Assembly (NCBI GenBank): GCA_007258455.2
Contig: VDFB02000001.1
Coordinates: 15,211,747 to 15,275,746 of the forward strand
DNA from: Sequoia sempervirens
Taxonomy: Eukaryota > Streptophyta > Pinopsida > Cupressales > Cupressaceae
DNA: 64,000 nt
Direction of reading: 5' to 3'
Every line of letters begins with the position of its first letter. Position 1 is the stretch's first letter. Made by a program: the position numbers and the translations under genes. This document shows, in pieces, positions 39,001 to 51,379 of the stretch. The notes below the pieces were generated by a model. That model had not been told where the DNA came from. It saw nothing but the letters and a program-made list of their open reading frames with translations, and made no database searches.

Positions 39001-39211
39001 AAAACAAATTTGAACCTAGACAGAGGAACATTCATAGAAATATAATCAAAATAAATAGTACATGTCCATAGAATGTGCTACATAGTGCTAAAATCATATG
39101 AATTATTCCATGGGAGTAAATGGTCGATTGATATGGCAGTAATTTTTATTTTTGTTGTTGTTTTCTAGGTCAGAAGGAGGAAGAGGGTGAGCATAGACAA
39201 GAACTTACCAT
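36060..39211 (-). CDS. RPS17: Ribosomal protein eS17 (40S subunit) gene copy, five exons, broken intron-2 donor
   Basis: Encodes a small-subunit protein of the cytosolic ribosome. Exons, in order: 39209-39211 (only the ATG, then GTAAGT), 37117-37278, 36852-36977, 36317-36385 and 36060-36137, with the TAA at 36060-36062. All introns fall between codons; joined, they give 145 residues, the usual eS17 length. Diagnostic stretches are [40 protein letters not shown] and the plant-type Gly-rich tail ending GGALGRRL. Oddities: residue 2 is Val where eS17 has Gly; the near-invariant KRIQ-GPVRG reads [17 protein letters not shown] reads IITSKRL. The donor after exon 2 is ATATGT instead of GTATGT (37115-37116 on +). 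The frame has no stop or shift, so it is a recent or still expressed copy, but more likely a decaying duplicate than the main gene. Kept introns exclude a retrocopy. Confidence 0.93.
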
Positions 39212-39320
39212 TTCAAATCAAAGTTACAAGAGCCTTACTCTACAACTACTAACCATGCTCTTGGTAGTAGCTGCACTCACTCTCCCCCAGTGAAAGAAGA
39301 CCAAGTAGAGTAGCGAGCAC
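39209..39320 (-). promoter_or_regulatory. 5' leader and probable start region of the eS17 copy
   Basis: The stretch before the ATG, read on -, is pyrimidine-rich (CTCTACTTGGTCTTCTTTC), like the initiator regions of plant ribosomal protein genes. No TATA box is seen. A single weak telo-box-like AACCTAAA lies near 39350 on +. The leader intron of 1930 bases starts directly after the ATG, a common arrangement for enhancing introns in such genes. Confidence 0.45.
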
Positions 39321-39589
39321 TTAAATCTCAAAACCATAGCAAAAAAAAACCTAAACAACATGACCTAGGTGTGAGTGATTAAGAAACGACCAAGCAAAGT
39401 AGCTTCCATTAACCCCCTATTGCTTGTGCCTTTGTTCTTCTGTTCCTGCTCTTTGATTCTTCTCGTGTTCTGTGTGTTCTGGACCACTATGGCTTACTGT
39501 GCAAATTATACAAAGGAAGAAGCTTCATTTAAAAAAGAAAATGCATGTCGAATATTGAGGGAGGGAAAATGAAAAAAAAGAGGGAAATA

Positions 39590-39735
39590 AAAAAATTATT
39601 TTAAAAATAGGTATTTTTTATTGTCTTAATTTAAGACAATTAAAGAATTAAAAAATTAAAAATATATTTAAGACAAAACTAATATTTTGTCTTAAAATAA
39701 TGTCTTAAAAACTCTATTTATGTAGTAGTGTTTAA
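39590..39735. repeat. AT-rich palindromic patch with TGTCTTAA repeats
   Basis: TGTCTTAATTTAAGACA is a perfect palindrome, and TTTGTCTTAAAATAATGTCTTAA and TTTAAGACAAAAC recur nearby. It may be a small inverted-repeat transposon: the right edge reads, on -, CACTACTACATAAATAG. A matching left end was not found. Confidence 0.4.
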
Positions 39736-39904
39736 AAAATTAAATTTGCATAAACAAGCATATGCCTCTCTGGGATTTTTGGGTTGTTCCAAATGTCAGC
39801 AAGTGAAGATAGAAGTGAATCAATCTTCATTTTTAGCTCAAAATCTTCTTTTTTAAGGAAAAATGTTTTTTTTTTACACTTCAATCTTCATTTTTTTGGA
39901 CTCG

Positions 39905-40080
39905 ACCATTACGTCTCTACAATCTATGTAAATTGAATCTAATTGCTTCTAGAAATAACTACTTGACCTTACATTTTTAAGGCATTGCTTCTAGAAATAA
40001 TTACTTTTACAGACATTACAATTCTACAATTCATGTAAATTGAATATAATTGCTTCTATAAATAACTACTTGACCTTTTG
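39905..40080 (+). repeat. 107 bp-spaced direct repeat
   Basis: CTACAATCTATGTAAATTG with AATTGCTTCTAGAAATAACT (39916-39970) recurs as CTACAATTCATGTAAATTG with AATTGCTTCTATAAATAACT (40023-40077). A partial third copy (GCTTCTAGAAATAATTAC) lies between them. Confidence 0.75.
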
Positions 40081-40899
40081 AAATGAAAGTGTCTTCAAGA
40101 TAGCCCTCAAAATGCAATTGGATTGTTTAAATCATGTGTTTATTAGTTAAATTGACCACAATTTCTCTTTGATACATTTGACATGCTAACACAATAGGAA
40201 AATCAATTTGGCTTCAAATCATAGTTAAAAACATTAATGATTCATTAACATAATGAGTAATAAAAGTTAAAGAATGTAATTTTTTTTTTTTTCATAAAAT
40301 ATATGAAGGCCTTAAGACTGCACCAAGAGGCAATGTCTTCCACACAATAGGTATTTTTGGTGTACCAAGCAACCTAGGTAACCAAATGGCCCGCTTAATT
40401 AGGGGTCCCATGAGGGGGGCTTAAGCTCTATGGATTGTGATCAAATTCAAAAGAAAAAAGAATAAAGGAGTAATAGTCATTTATTTAGTCATTTTTATTT
40501 GTCTAACCAATTATTTAGTTGTTATTTTACCCAATGACCAAATTAGTCATTTATAATTGTGAATTGCAAAAAATTAGTAGAATTTAGTCATTTTTAGTCA
40601 TGTCACTAAAAGTTTTACTCACATGACAAAGTTTTAATCCGTGGTGTTTTATTTGCCAAATTCTACTAGTGTTCCCAAAATACTCATGGAACAAGAGGAA
40701 GGACACATAGAGAGAAAAAATAAAGAAAATCCTTTTGGTTCAACATGGAAGAGACCTAAATGTCTTGACACCTTGCATCATCCCCAAAAGGAAAACACAA
40801 GACAAAAGAAAAGATAAAAGATTTATGACATATAGAAGAACGAAGGTAAAAATAAAGGAATGAACATGAAGATATATCAAATAGAATAGTACGGGGGAT
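40081..40899. other. Unassigned DNA with TTTAGTCATTT repeats
   Basis: No gene seen. TTTAGTCATTT and close variants occur about five times between 40480 and 40600. The segment 40870-40960 leads into the old Ty3 remnant. Confidence 0.5.
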
Positions 40900-42628
40900 C
40901 ACATTACACACATGTAATCAAATAATGAACAAGAAAAAATAAAACAAAGATAAGACTAGTGAGGCACATGCAAGTCAACCTATAGTAGGTCATTTGCATC
41001 CCAATCTTGTTCATTGTATACAGAAGGTGGACAACTAGCCAAAGGGACAACATCAAGTGCCAAACTAGGACAAGCACCAAGTTCAACATGCAATGAAGCA
41101 CTCTTTTTAGGAGGATAATCATAATTGTTATCATTTAAGCTCATGGAAGAGGAAAACAATAAATTTAACTCTTTATGCGCTTCCTCATCAATTTTTGCAA
41201 TTTCATTGTCATCATCCAAGTTAGTCACAATAGAAGGTCTGATGATAATATCCATGGAAGGTTCTTGTTCTTGTTGAGTTTGAGGTTTAGGATTTTATTG
41301 CTTCAGGGAAGGTGGAGATTCATAATGCATTTCTTAAGGTAAGCTTGGATTTTTATTTTCTATTTTTTTCTTTTCTTCTTTTGCTTGTAACAAACAAGCA
41401 ATAGCATGACATCTACACCTATTCTCTCTGGCATTTCAGTTCCTTTTTGTTTGATTTTCAAGTTGCAATTGTGTAGGAGCAGGTTTATCAACCATAGGTT
41501 TCTTTTCTTCCCTTAAGGGAGGAATGAAAGGAACCATGGGAGGTTGTTCAACCACTTTCTCTTTAGCTTTATAAACTTGTTTGATTTTAGGAGGCACAAC
41601 AAGGATTAATTGGTTATCTCGTGGTCTCTTATAGGAAATGGGTGAAGGATTTACTATGTTTTGGTCTTGATTACTTGGAAGGGATTTTGGTTCAATCATG
41701 GTTTCATCAAGGATAAGAGGCTCAATCGTGGGTTGAATAATATTGGTAAGGGATAAATCTGCTATGCGTTTTGCCTTAAAATTTTGATGAGATTTGAAAA
41801 AGAATTCCTCATGAGGCCTAACAGGTTCCATAGGTTCAAGCCAAAATAAATCCAATGAGAAATTCCCACAAGAAGACACAAGATTAAAGCAACTATGATG
41901 CACAATAAAGATCTCATTGCAAAATGGAAACTTTAAGAATTTATGCACAACCGATGTGACGACATTGATGGAACAAAGCCATGGGTAGCCTAACTTCACA
42001 CCAAATTGGTCTGATGAAAGGATGATGGAAAATGAGAAATGTAATGTTTTTAGTCCAATTTTCAAAGGAAGAGTTATCAAACCTATCATAGGGAAAGAAA
42101 AACCATTATGCGTTTTGATCCATGCTTTCGGTTTTTCATAAGTATCTTGATAACGCTCATGCAAAAATAAGAATTCTTCAGTGATCACATTCTCCACACA
42201 AACATGATCAATTAATATCCCATTAGTAGGCTTGTCATTGATTCTTCAAGCTATGTAAAGAGGACCATTGGGTGCATGCCTAATTATTCCATGTTGTGAG
42301 AAAGCAATGTCAAGCAACATCTTAGTTAGGCCCTTACGAGGTTGAATTTCAATGAAGTTGACTGAATGATTTGTAGTGTGCTTCTCTTTATTTCTTATGT
42401 GATGTTACATGCTGTGATTAAGGATAAGCACTATTTCTATTCCTTGTTTAGTTTTAATCAAGTATCTTATGCTTTGTATCATAGTAACTACATTAGCGGC
42501 GATGGGTTCAAAACTTACAAAGTTTCAATTGTAATTGCTCTAACTCTTCATCCATTCTTCTAAGGTTCTCATAAGGGAAATTATAAATCATTACATAAAA
42601 ATTAGTCACATTAGGTGTAGGTAGGGAA
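40900..42628 (-). pseudogene. Old Ty3 (Tat-like) protease region, left half of a split element
   Basis: Read leftwards from the copia insertion: IQPRKGLTKMLLDIAF, a stop, then ILIDHVCVENVITEEF in the position of the retroviral-type aspartic protease. The Asp is kept but the following S/T-G is lost. Next come the second protease lobe (FGVKLGYPWLCSINVV, with the LG-PW motif) and a Pro-rich linker (42197 to 41436, open for 253 codons). A further acidic piece (41255-40980) follows. No reverse transcriptase is seen further left. The copia element at 42629 cut this element; its gag start lies at 55088-55400. Confidence 0.65.
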
Positions 42629-43847
42629 TTTTGGATGTTGCTGATATGTGGTTGTCATTGATGTCAACACTATTGGCATTAAGGTTGTATATATCGAGGA
42701 TATTGAGAAAAGTGTAATAAAATAAGTTGCAGGTTGTTAGTGATGCAGTGAAGTTCAGTTTAGCCATCATGTTGTTGGATATATTAGTATATTGATGATC
42801 AGAGGTTTTGGATTAAATGGTTTGTTTATGAGTATATCTAGTTTATCCATGTTAAGTTTCAGAGATCCGCATGAAGATTTGATCGAGTTATGAGTGTCTA
42901 TGTTTTGACAGTTTTTTTGTTGCTTCAATTGGTGTTCCTGAAAGAAGATGATGCGATTCTAGTAAGTTGAGTTGTTGTGGATGCTTCTATGGTGATTCAT
43001 GATGCTCATGGATGTTTCTAGATCATGATCTATCTTTGTTGCATGTCCACATTGATCATTGTACTCAAGATTGGTGATTTTCTTTTGCGTGTTCATGTTT
43101 TTCATGTTCATGGCTGACAAGGTGGTTGTAGTGTGTTGTGGATCTTCGAGGCTTAATTTTTTAAAGTGTTTCATGTTCAAGGATGTTGTTTTGGGTCTTC
43201 ATTATGTTGTGGTTGACATTGGTTGATTTTCATTAATAATTACTTATTGATTTGGGCTGACAGTTTGTACATATTTTATTATTTTGTTAGCCGAAATGAA
43301 GATGTATGATATTATCTCTTGTTGGATATATATGAGTGATTGTTTATTCCATTTGAGAGTGTGGTGTGTGTGAATAATGTTCTAATATTTTGAAGATAGA
43401 GGCAAAGTGTGAAGAAGAGTGAACAAAGTTTATGTGCTTAACCGAACTGTCAGGCAATGCTTTGTTATTTTCTCAATTCAAAGTATTGTAGATGCAATCA
43501 GTATTTAAAGACGATTAATGTACCTTTAGGCTGATGAAAGCCTTGTTGTATTTGAATAGTGAGCTCTAGGTAGTGTTCTTGAATGCATGTGCATTCCCAA
43601 TTTATATTTATTTATACTTATAATAGGGGTATAATCTTGTGGACTAACCTCCACCGTGGTTTTTTCCCTAATAGGGTTGACACGTAAAAAAAATTGGTGT
43701 TATGTGTGTTGCTAATGTGGTGATGGTTTATGCTTTCATGTTTATTTATCGGAAAATGAGAATAAGGTTAATAAGTTTAATAATTTTAGTTTTACAAGAC
43801 AGCCTAATTTAGCCCCCTCTTAGTTGTCTACCTTTTGTGTTTCAACA
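42629..43847 (+). repeat. 5' LTR of the copia element
   Basis: 1219 bases. Starts TTTTGGATGTTG, where the 3' copy has TGTTGGATGTTG, so the first G has mutated. It ends TTTCAACA directly before the primer site. The short frame 42959-43180 on - is not coding. Confidence 0.9.
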
Positions 43848-43866
43848 ATTGGTTATTAGAAGGTTC
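43848..43866 (+). promoter_or_regulatory. Primer binding site, tRNA-Met type
   Basis: ATTGGTTATTAGAAGGTTC right after the LTR is a mutated form of the usual copia primer site TGGTATCAGAGC, complementary to initiator tRNA-Met. Confidence 0.75.
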
Positions 43867-43902
43867 CTTGGAAGAAGTTTAATAGCCTTGAGGTGATTAG
43901 GG

Positions 43903-44878
43903 ATGGCGACATACAAGAAGGATAGTCTGAGATTTGATGGAACAAATTATTCTTTGTGGAAGAATAGAATGGAGTGTCATCTAAGATGCATTGGTGAACC
44001 TTACTAGACAATTACAAAGAATAAGTATATAATCCCATAGAATGGTCCTTCTATTGCTGCTAAGATTAAGGATGTCGAGTATAATATTAGGGCTAGGGAA
44101 GCATTGTTGAGTGCTCTGACTGATTATGAGATGACAAATGTAATGGATCTAAAGATTTCTTATGAGATCTAGAAAAATTTGGAAACTTTATATGGTGATG
44201 CTCATGTGAAGGTGCTAAGCTACAAAGCCTAAAGGAAATAGAAATGTTGAGAATGGGTGATGATGAGAACATTAATTCCTTTATGCAAAGAGTGAATGAA
44301 CTTGTGTGTAATATCAAATGTGCTGGTGGAACATTGGAAGAATTAGAGATTGTTGCTAAAGTGCTCATATCCTTGCCTGTTGCATACAAACACAATGTTG
44401 TTGCTATTGAGGAGATCGAGGCTGATAGGGTGCTAGAGATATGTTGATTAGTAGGCATTAGCAGAGTTAAGTGAGTTGGTGACTCTCTTCCTTAGACAAA
44501 ATCTGCATTAAGCAGAGATATGATCCAGGAGAAAGTTCTTCTAGAAAGATATTCAAGTATGAGGAGGTAATGAGAGATATTGGAGAAGAAGAGAGAAAAA
44601 TAGATGAGCTTGAAGTACTTATTGTCAATAGAGAATCTAGAGGGGAATGTAAGGATAGCATTTATTACCTATTAAATTTTTTCTTGCAATAAGATAGGCA
44701 ATTTTGCATCAAGGTGTCCAGAAAGAGTTCCTAAGCCAAGACCTAACAAGCCTAGATTTCAAAGAAAGTGTTATTATGCTACTGATGAAGGTGTGAAAAA
44801 TGATGAATTTGAGAAAGGGAATGTAAGTGAGGATAAATGGGTATTTATTTCTATCAAGGAAAATAATCCTGGCCCCTC
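43903..44878 (+). pseudogene. Copia gag
   Basis: Starts MATYKKDSLRFDGTNYSLWK (ATG 43903), the typical opening of plant copia gag proteins with a UBN2-type domain. Stops lie near 44005, 44038 and 44170. After a shift near 44215 it continues SLKEIEMLRMGDDENINSFM and VLISLPVAYKHNVVAIEEI. The zinc knuckle near 44680 reads CNKIGNFASRC, with the first Cys and the His replaced. Confidence 0.85.
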
Positions 44879-46170
44879 TTGAATGCAGCTAGTTGCACAA
44901 ATGTGGACAAAGCTCTAGGTGCAAGAGTTGAAACAAAAGATGAATGGGTGATTGATAGTGGATTCTCTCATCACATAATAGGTGATAAAAGTAAGTTTGT
45001 GAGCTTGGAAAAGTATGATGGTGGTGTTGTAAGATTTGGTGATGACAAATCTAGTGTAATCCATCGCAGAGGATCCATTTCTCTTGATGGTAAGCATAAT
45101 ACTAATGATGTTCTATATGTGGAAGGTTTGAAGCATAATCTCTTATGTGTTGGACAGATGGTTGACCAGGGATACAACCTTCAATTCAAGAATGGAAAGT
45201 GTAGAATATTGGGAAGTTTCATAAATGTGATTGCTTTTGGTACAAAAAAAAGGTAATATATTTCACTTGAATGCTGCTCGTAAAAGTTGTCTGATTGCTC
45301 AAGTTGATGAAAGTTGGTTGTGGCATAGGAGAACGTGTCATGTAAACTTTGACAATATTATCAAGATAATTTCTACTCAAGTAGTGAGAGATCTTCCTAA
45401 GTTGCTAAAACCTACTAATGCCATATGTAAGAATGTTAGTTAGGGAAGAAAACTAGAGTTTCATTTCAAAGCAAACAACATTGTTCAAATGAAGTGTTGG
45501 AGCTTGTGCATACTAACTTATTATTGTTCCTTCTAAAGTTAGAAGTTTACAAGGATACAAGTATTTCATGTTACTTATTTATGATTATTCTAGAATGATG
45601 TGGGTTACTTTCTTGAGGGAAAATCACAGAGTTCTAGAGAAATTCAGATCGTTTTTAAGGCTATGGTTGAGACAAAGACAAGTTTGAAGATTATATGTTT
45701 GAGATCAAATAGAGGTGGTGAATTCACTTCCGATGAGTTTAATTATTTTTGTGAAGAGCATGGGATAAAGAGACAATTATCTTCCCCATGGACCCATCAG
45801 CAAAATGGAGTTGTGGAAAGGAAGAACAAGACAATTGAAGAGGCTACTAGAACTATGATGCTAGAAGGAAATGTTCCTCATATCTATTGGAGAGAAGTTG
45901 TGATTATTGTTGTTTACACTCTCAACTAGGTAGAAGTCAAAGGTGATATTGGTAAGAATCCTTATGAGCTATGGTATGGTCATAAGCCTACTATTAGATA
46001 CTTCAAAATCTTTGGGAGTAAATGCTATATCCGAAGAGATGAAGATATAGTAAAGTTTGATGGTAGAAGTATTGGAGGAATCACTTTCTTGGTTATTCTA
46101 CTAAAAGTAAAGCCTACTGGTGCTACAATAAGAGGTTGAGGAAAGTAATTGAGAGTGCTAATGTCAAGGT
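44879..46170 (+). pseudogene. Copia protease and integrase
   Basis: Protease: WVIDSGFSHHI near 44945 keeps D-S-G. After a shift in an A run at 45242, the pre-integrase finger begins at LWHRRTCHVN, where copia has LWHRRLGH. The integrase core follows. Its first catalytic Asp (LELVHTD in relatives) is LELVHTN near 45512, and the second (LRSDRGGEF) is LRSNRGGEF near 45708. The Glu in NGVVERKN is kept. It then runs WREVV, a stop, NPYELWYGHKPTIRYFKIFG. A strand-transfer enzyme lacking both Asp residues would be inactive. Confidence 0.88.
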
Positions 46171-46639
46171 TGATGAAGACACAATTAGACCATCCAAAAC
46201 CTGTGGATATGATTCAAACAATTAGAATGACAATTTAGATAAAGGAAAGAAAGTTCAGACTCCAAATCAAATGCGGATGCATTACGATTGAATCGGGGGA
46301 AAATAAGAGGAAGTAGCTAGTCAGTACAGAAGTGGAATCACAAAAAGGCACTAAAATTCAAAAGAACAGACTCCAAGGTATCTGAAGACTAAATCATTAG
46401 GAAAGATTAGATCATAGGTGATAAGAACAAAGGTGTTCAAACTAGGATAAGGATTATAGAAAGAATATTGTCTAATCTCAAAGTGAGCCCTAATAGTATT
46501 GGATATGCAAGATGAACATTAGATGGAAGAAATGAAGATCTATTGAAATTGATAAGAATGATACATGGATTCTTGTTCTTAGACCTAGGAAAAAAGTTTC
46601 CATTTGAACTAGTGGTCTTTCAAAACAAATTGAATGAGA

Positions 46640-47335
46640 AAGGTGAGACTGTAGAAACAAAGCAAGACTAGTGTGTAAAGGACCATTCCGGATGGAAGGA
46701 ATTGACATTGAAGAAACTTTTGCCCCTGTTGCTAGGATTGAAGCTGTGAGGCTATTTCTTGCTTATGTTGCTTAAAAAAACTTCAAGGTTTATCAAATGG
46801 ATGTCAAGTCAGTATTTCTAAATGGTGAACTAGAAGAAGAAGTGTATATTGAAAACATTGATGAATTTCAATTGACTGATAAGGGAGATTTGGTTTGTCA
46901 GTTGAAGAAAGCATTGTATGGACTTAAGAAAGCCCCAAGAACATGGTATGCTAGATTGGATAAGTATTTGTTGGAGCTTGGATTTAATAAAGGTACTACT
47001 GATAGTAACTTGTATTTCAAGCTTCATCATGATAAAGATTTGATTTTGAAGTATTTGTTGATGATATCATTTTTAGAGGAGATGATGGTTTGTGCATGAA
47101 GTTTGCTAATGAGATGCAGAATGAATTTGAGATGTCTATGATTGGTGAGATGAAATTATTTTTGGGATTGCAAATTACTCAGTTAGATAAAGGGATTTTT
47201 ATATCTCAGTCCAAGTATGTGAAGGAATTGTTGAAGAAGTTCATTATGGAAGATTCAAAGCCAGTTGGTACACCTATGGTGACTGGATGCAAGTTAACAC
47301 AAGATGATGATTAGCTATCTAAGTGGCTTCGATAC
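46640..47335 (+). pseudogene. Copia reverse transcriptase
   Basis: [20 protein letters not shown] opens the domain; the first catalytic Asp is kept in YQMDVKSVFLNGEL and LKKALYGLKKAPRTWY follows. A frameshift near 47045 is needed to read FVDDIIFRGDD, so the DD pair survives. Then comes MKLFLGLQITQLDKG and KPVGTPM. Stops lie at 46774 and 47313. The stretch from 46170 to 46640, between integrase and RT, is the poorly conserved linker. Confidence 0.88.
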
Positions 47336-47862
47336 AGATTGATGATTGGTGGATTACTTTATCTAACTCAAACTAGGCCTGATATAATGAATGTTGTATG
47401 CATTATTGCAAGATTTAAAGTTGATCCTAAGGAATCTCATGTGACAACTATGAAGAGGATTTTTAGATATTTGAAGGGGACAGTTGATTTTGTCCTATGG
47501 TATCCTAAAGATGATGACCTTACTTTGAGTGATTTTATTGATGTTGATTGGGAAGGATATGTGAATGACATAAATAGTACTAGTGGTGGCACATTTTTCT
47601 TGGGAAAGAAGCTAATTTCATGGTTAAGTAAGAAGCATAATGCATTTCTTTGTATCTACTATACAAGCAAAATACATTATTGCTGCTAATAATTATACTC
47701 AAGTACTGTGGATGAAACAAATGCTAAATAATATTAGAGTTGTGTATGATGATCCTATTGTTATATTATGTGATAACTCAAGTGCTATTAACATTCCTAA
47801 GAATCTAGTGCTACATTCAAAGACCAAGCATATCTATCAAGTTTCACTTTTGAGAGAGAGCG
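47336..47862 (+). pseudogene. Copia RNase H, left part
   Basis: GGLLYLTQTRPDIMNVV links RT to RNase H, then LSDFIDVDWEGYVND keeps the first Asp. STTEAEY of relatives reads STIQAKY near 47655, changing both Glu residues. ILCDNSSAI keeps the next Asp. The frame breaks at 47862 in HIYQVSLLRE, where a foreign LTR starts. Confidence 0.88.
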
Positions 47863-49620
47863 TGCCATAGAAAAAAATACCCTTTTCTTGACATGAGATT
47901 AATTCATGATAAATTGACTTAATGAGGTATTAATCTAGTGTTGTGAGATATTTAATGCATCCACACTAGGTCTTGGACCCTTGCAAATTGAATAACATGC
48001 TTTTAATGATGTCTTGTAAAGGTGTTGTAAGATATTTTCATGCTTTTATAGACTTAATGAACCCATTTCTTCCTAATTCAACATTATAAAATGTGTTTAA
48101 TAACATTATCACATCAATTTAGAAGGATTGTAAAGTAAAATTAATGTGTCTTGCACATTCACATTGGTTCTTGTGCCTTCCTAGGCTATGTGGACCTCAT
48201 TTTAGTGTTGTAAAGTGTATTTAATCACACTTTCACATTGATTTATATGTCCCAAGCCCTATTTGACATTTAAATCATCACTAATATGCCTCTATTAACC
48301 CATATTGTGCATCCCGAGGCATAATTTGATCAAATAACTGACATAGTCATCATATAAGCCTATTTTTTTACTTCTCAGCATTCCAGCTAGAAAAAATGGC
48401 CCCTGTGAGACCCATTCACAATTAGTGGTGAATTAGTCCCATCTAGGTAGGACCCATTCTCCATTAGTGGCGAATGAGTCTCATTTGAGCCATTTTCAAG
48501 GTTTTGAGCAGGAAAAATTAGGTTTTAAGTTTAATTTTTCTCCATGTCAGCCTTGGGATCTAATTAATAGGTTCAAATAAGATGAATTTCCTATAAAATA
48601 ACCTCTCTTAACTCATATTTACATCCATTAACTTAATTCACATATGCATCCACCAATCTTTCATCTCAAGTCAAGCAACTTAGGGTTTTGTCATTGCAAA
48701 TCATTAAGAAAGATTCTAAGGACATTCAAGGGCTTAATCTTCCTCCATTGTTGCATAAATTCAAGATAAAATCATCATGAAAAGGTAATAAAATCCATTA
48801 TTTCATGTTTCATTACTTTATTTCATCATTTTGGTTTAGTTACCTAAAAGGGGTTTGACCAAGGAAAACCCCCATGCCCTAACATTCACCATTTCTTCTT
48901 CTCTTCTTGTGTGTTTGCAGATTTAGGTCCCTTGGAAGCTTGAAAATAATTTAATATCAAGTTGCAAGGTTGCTAAAGTCTTCTCGTCATTCATCAAGTC
49001 AAAATATCAACAAAAACTCATTTTCAAACCCATAAATTAGAGTTTGATTGGACCTATAGGAAGAAAAAGTGCAAAATCAAAAGCTTTAGAATCCACCTTT
49101 GAAAATCCAATAATTAAAGTGTACTCATTCACCATGGGTGGAAAATTATTCCACCCAAAGGCCAATTTTTGACTTTTACATTTTGAGCCCTTTATCAGAA
49201 GCGAGGTTCTGAAATACGGTTTGGTGTTAGAATTGGGGCCGAATTAAGCTAAAATGGTGAATAAAGGAATCCCCTCAAGCACGAGAAAAATAGCATAAAA
49301 CATTTCAAATGTAATCTATAGTCTTCATAAAGGTTTCAAATTTTTTTAGTACGGATGTTTGTTGCATCTTTCCTTTCATTTGTAGGTGATTTTGCAATAC
49401 GTAATGTGTTTTCAAATAGTTCATATTTCTTAGGTTTTGCATGTTTAATCAATTAATTAGTTCATATAACTACATTTAGATCATCCCATTTAGCTTAAAA
49501 AACATCATACACAACATAATTTGAATGAACCCTTAGCATTTTTTCTCCTATCTCTCTCCTTTTAGGTGAAAAACCCTAGAAGAGTTAGAGAATCCATAGG
49601 AAGCCACAAATCAATGGTTC
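47863..49620 (+). mobile_element. Ty3-family LTR inserted in the copia RNase H
   Basis: Starts TGCCATAGAAAAAA and is collinear with the LTR at 60583-62200: the ATGATGTCTTGT-AAGGTGTTGT block, a TATA region (CTATAAAATAACC near 48591), ATTCACC palindromes at 48407, 48450 and 49123, and the GGTGAAAAACCCTAG end near 49567. No coding part follows, so it is probably a solo LTR. The right end is uncertain because a few copia bases and the next insertion follow within 20 bases; no target duplication could be fixed. Confidence 0.7.
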
Positions 49621-49638
49621 AGAAGTTAAGTAAAAAGG

Positions 49639-50464
49639 TGATGCAGCCATGGTCAGAGGGTCCTCAAAGATAACAATCCATACCATGCAAAACAATTCAC
49701 ACAATGGAAGCAACAAAGAAAGTGGAGGCAAATACAAATTCAAACATTCTTATTATCATAAATCTCAATTACAACTAGCCAACAACATCCAGGTTTACAG
49801 ATTCGACTCACATGCCTGATTACAACATGCTCAAAATACCATCTTCCTACATGCTCCTGAATGTGAGAAAAAATCTTACAGATCAAATCTTATCTTTTTC
49901 CAATCTCTAACTCTACCCCCTTTCTAATGATCAATTACAATGCTTTATATACATTCACAAATCTAGAAACATTCGTGTCAGCCCAAAGATTATTACAATC
50001 TCTGATTAAAGAAAATGTACTGTGTGTGCGCATATGTCAGCCTCAAATTTGAATTACTCCTCGGTGAATACATAAGATGAAGTGTGGACCTAAATTAAGG
50101 TCGGGGACACTCCATAGAACGATTTGAATCACACTGTCAAGATCTGCAAGATACAAAAATGATCCACAAGTGATCGAACTAGTTGTCAGATAAGAAAATT
50201 ATTCTGGTGCTGGTTCAAGAAACTACCACATAATCTAGAAGTGATAACTTTCCAGAAATGAACCAATCACACTCAAATCTGGGAATAAGGTAAATGAATA
50301 GGTCCATGATGTAAACATAGATCTACAAGGTCTGGTGAGGAAACATGAAGAATTACCAAATCCGCCAATTGGAACTGAACATAAACTGAAACAAAGACAA
50401 ACTAGAATGAAAAATATTTTTGGGTGATGCAAGATTACCATGACCCAAGGATGCTCCTATGTCA
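49639..50464 (-). repeat. 3' LTR of the gag-protease element
   Basis: 826 bases, starting TGACATAGGAG at 50464 and ending GGCTGCATCA at 49639. The short purine run preceding it on - contains TAGGGG (the RC of 50465-50475). Confidence 0.88.
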
Positions 50465-50639
50465 GAAACCCCTAGTGAGAAAAGATGTTCGATGAGAGGA
50501 ACTCATGAGCATCAAACTGGGTTCGGGATGTAGATCCCATGCTCATTCTTGATCCAAATGTCTTCTCTATCTATATTTCTCTTCCTCCTAACCTCTCTTC
50601 TCTCCTCTATCAGATCCTACAACTTATTCTTCTCTTTAC

Positions 50640-51270
50640 CTTCCTTTCCCTACCTCATACCAGCACAAGGTAGTAAGGTAAATTTACCACCACTCACCTT
50701 CTTTCACCCATATAATCTACCTCTTCTACAAGACTTCATCTTATCTACTATTTTAGCTATGACCAAAGTCTTCTGCTGCTCAATTCTTCCTTTACATTCT
50801 TCCGGTCCCATCTCACTTTTAAATTTAGCCATAGGGTTCTTCAAATCCATGCCATCCTCTAGTGCAACCTCTGCATCTCGCTTCTCAGCACTGCAACTCT
50901 TCACAAGACTCAAGTTCCTCACTTCCTCCTGCTTATTCTTAAAGGAAGCCAAAGTAAACTTCTCCCCATCCTTCTCTACAGTAATAAGATTCCTTCTACA
51001 ATCATATATAGCTCCTCTATCAAACTGCCAGGGTCTTCCCAATAGAACATGGAAAGCACTCATAGAAAAAATATCACACAAAACTTTATCTCTGAAGGGG
51101 CTAATATTAAAGTTCACCCAACACTGCTTTCTTACCTCCTTTACATGACCATCTTGTAACTAGCTTATCCTATAAGGACAAGGGTATGAAAACATCTTCA
51201 AACCAAGTTTCTCCACCATCTCCTTAGATACCAAGTTATCAGTACTTCCAGTGTGCATAATAACCGTACA
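50640..51270 (-). pseudogene. Aspartic protease remnant
   Basis: VIMHTGSTDNLVSKEMVEKL near 51225-51270 is the protease active-site region, but the catalytic Asp of DSGST is His. A stop follows, then LCDIFSMSAFHVLLGRPWQF with the conserved LLGRPWQFD. The frame runs to about 50640 without any reverse transcriptase motif. Confidence 0.8.
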
Positions 51271-51379
51271 ACACTTACCTCTTGATTTTCACACAGTCCA
51301 GAAAAGATTCTTTCTTTGTGAAGTCTCAATCTCCTCCCTAATCTGCCTCATCAAGACTCTCCTAAGCATAAGAGATTAT

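Noticed and set aside
39375..39572. 65-codon frame with a hydrophobic stretch upstream of eS17
   Set aside because: No domain, no start context and no supporting structure; too short to claim.
47858..49641. Target duplication for the LTR starting at 47863
   Set aside because: GAGCG on the left has no clear partner on the right; the right end is obscured by the next insertion.
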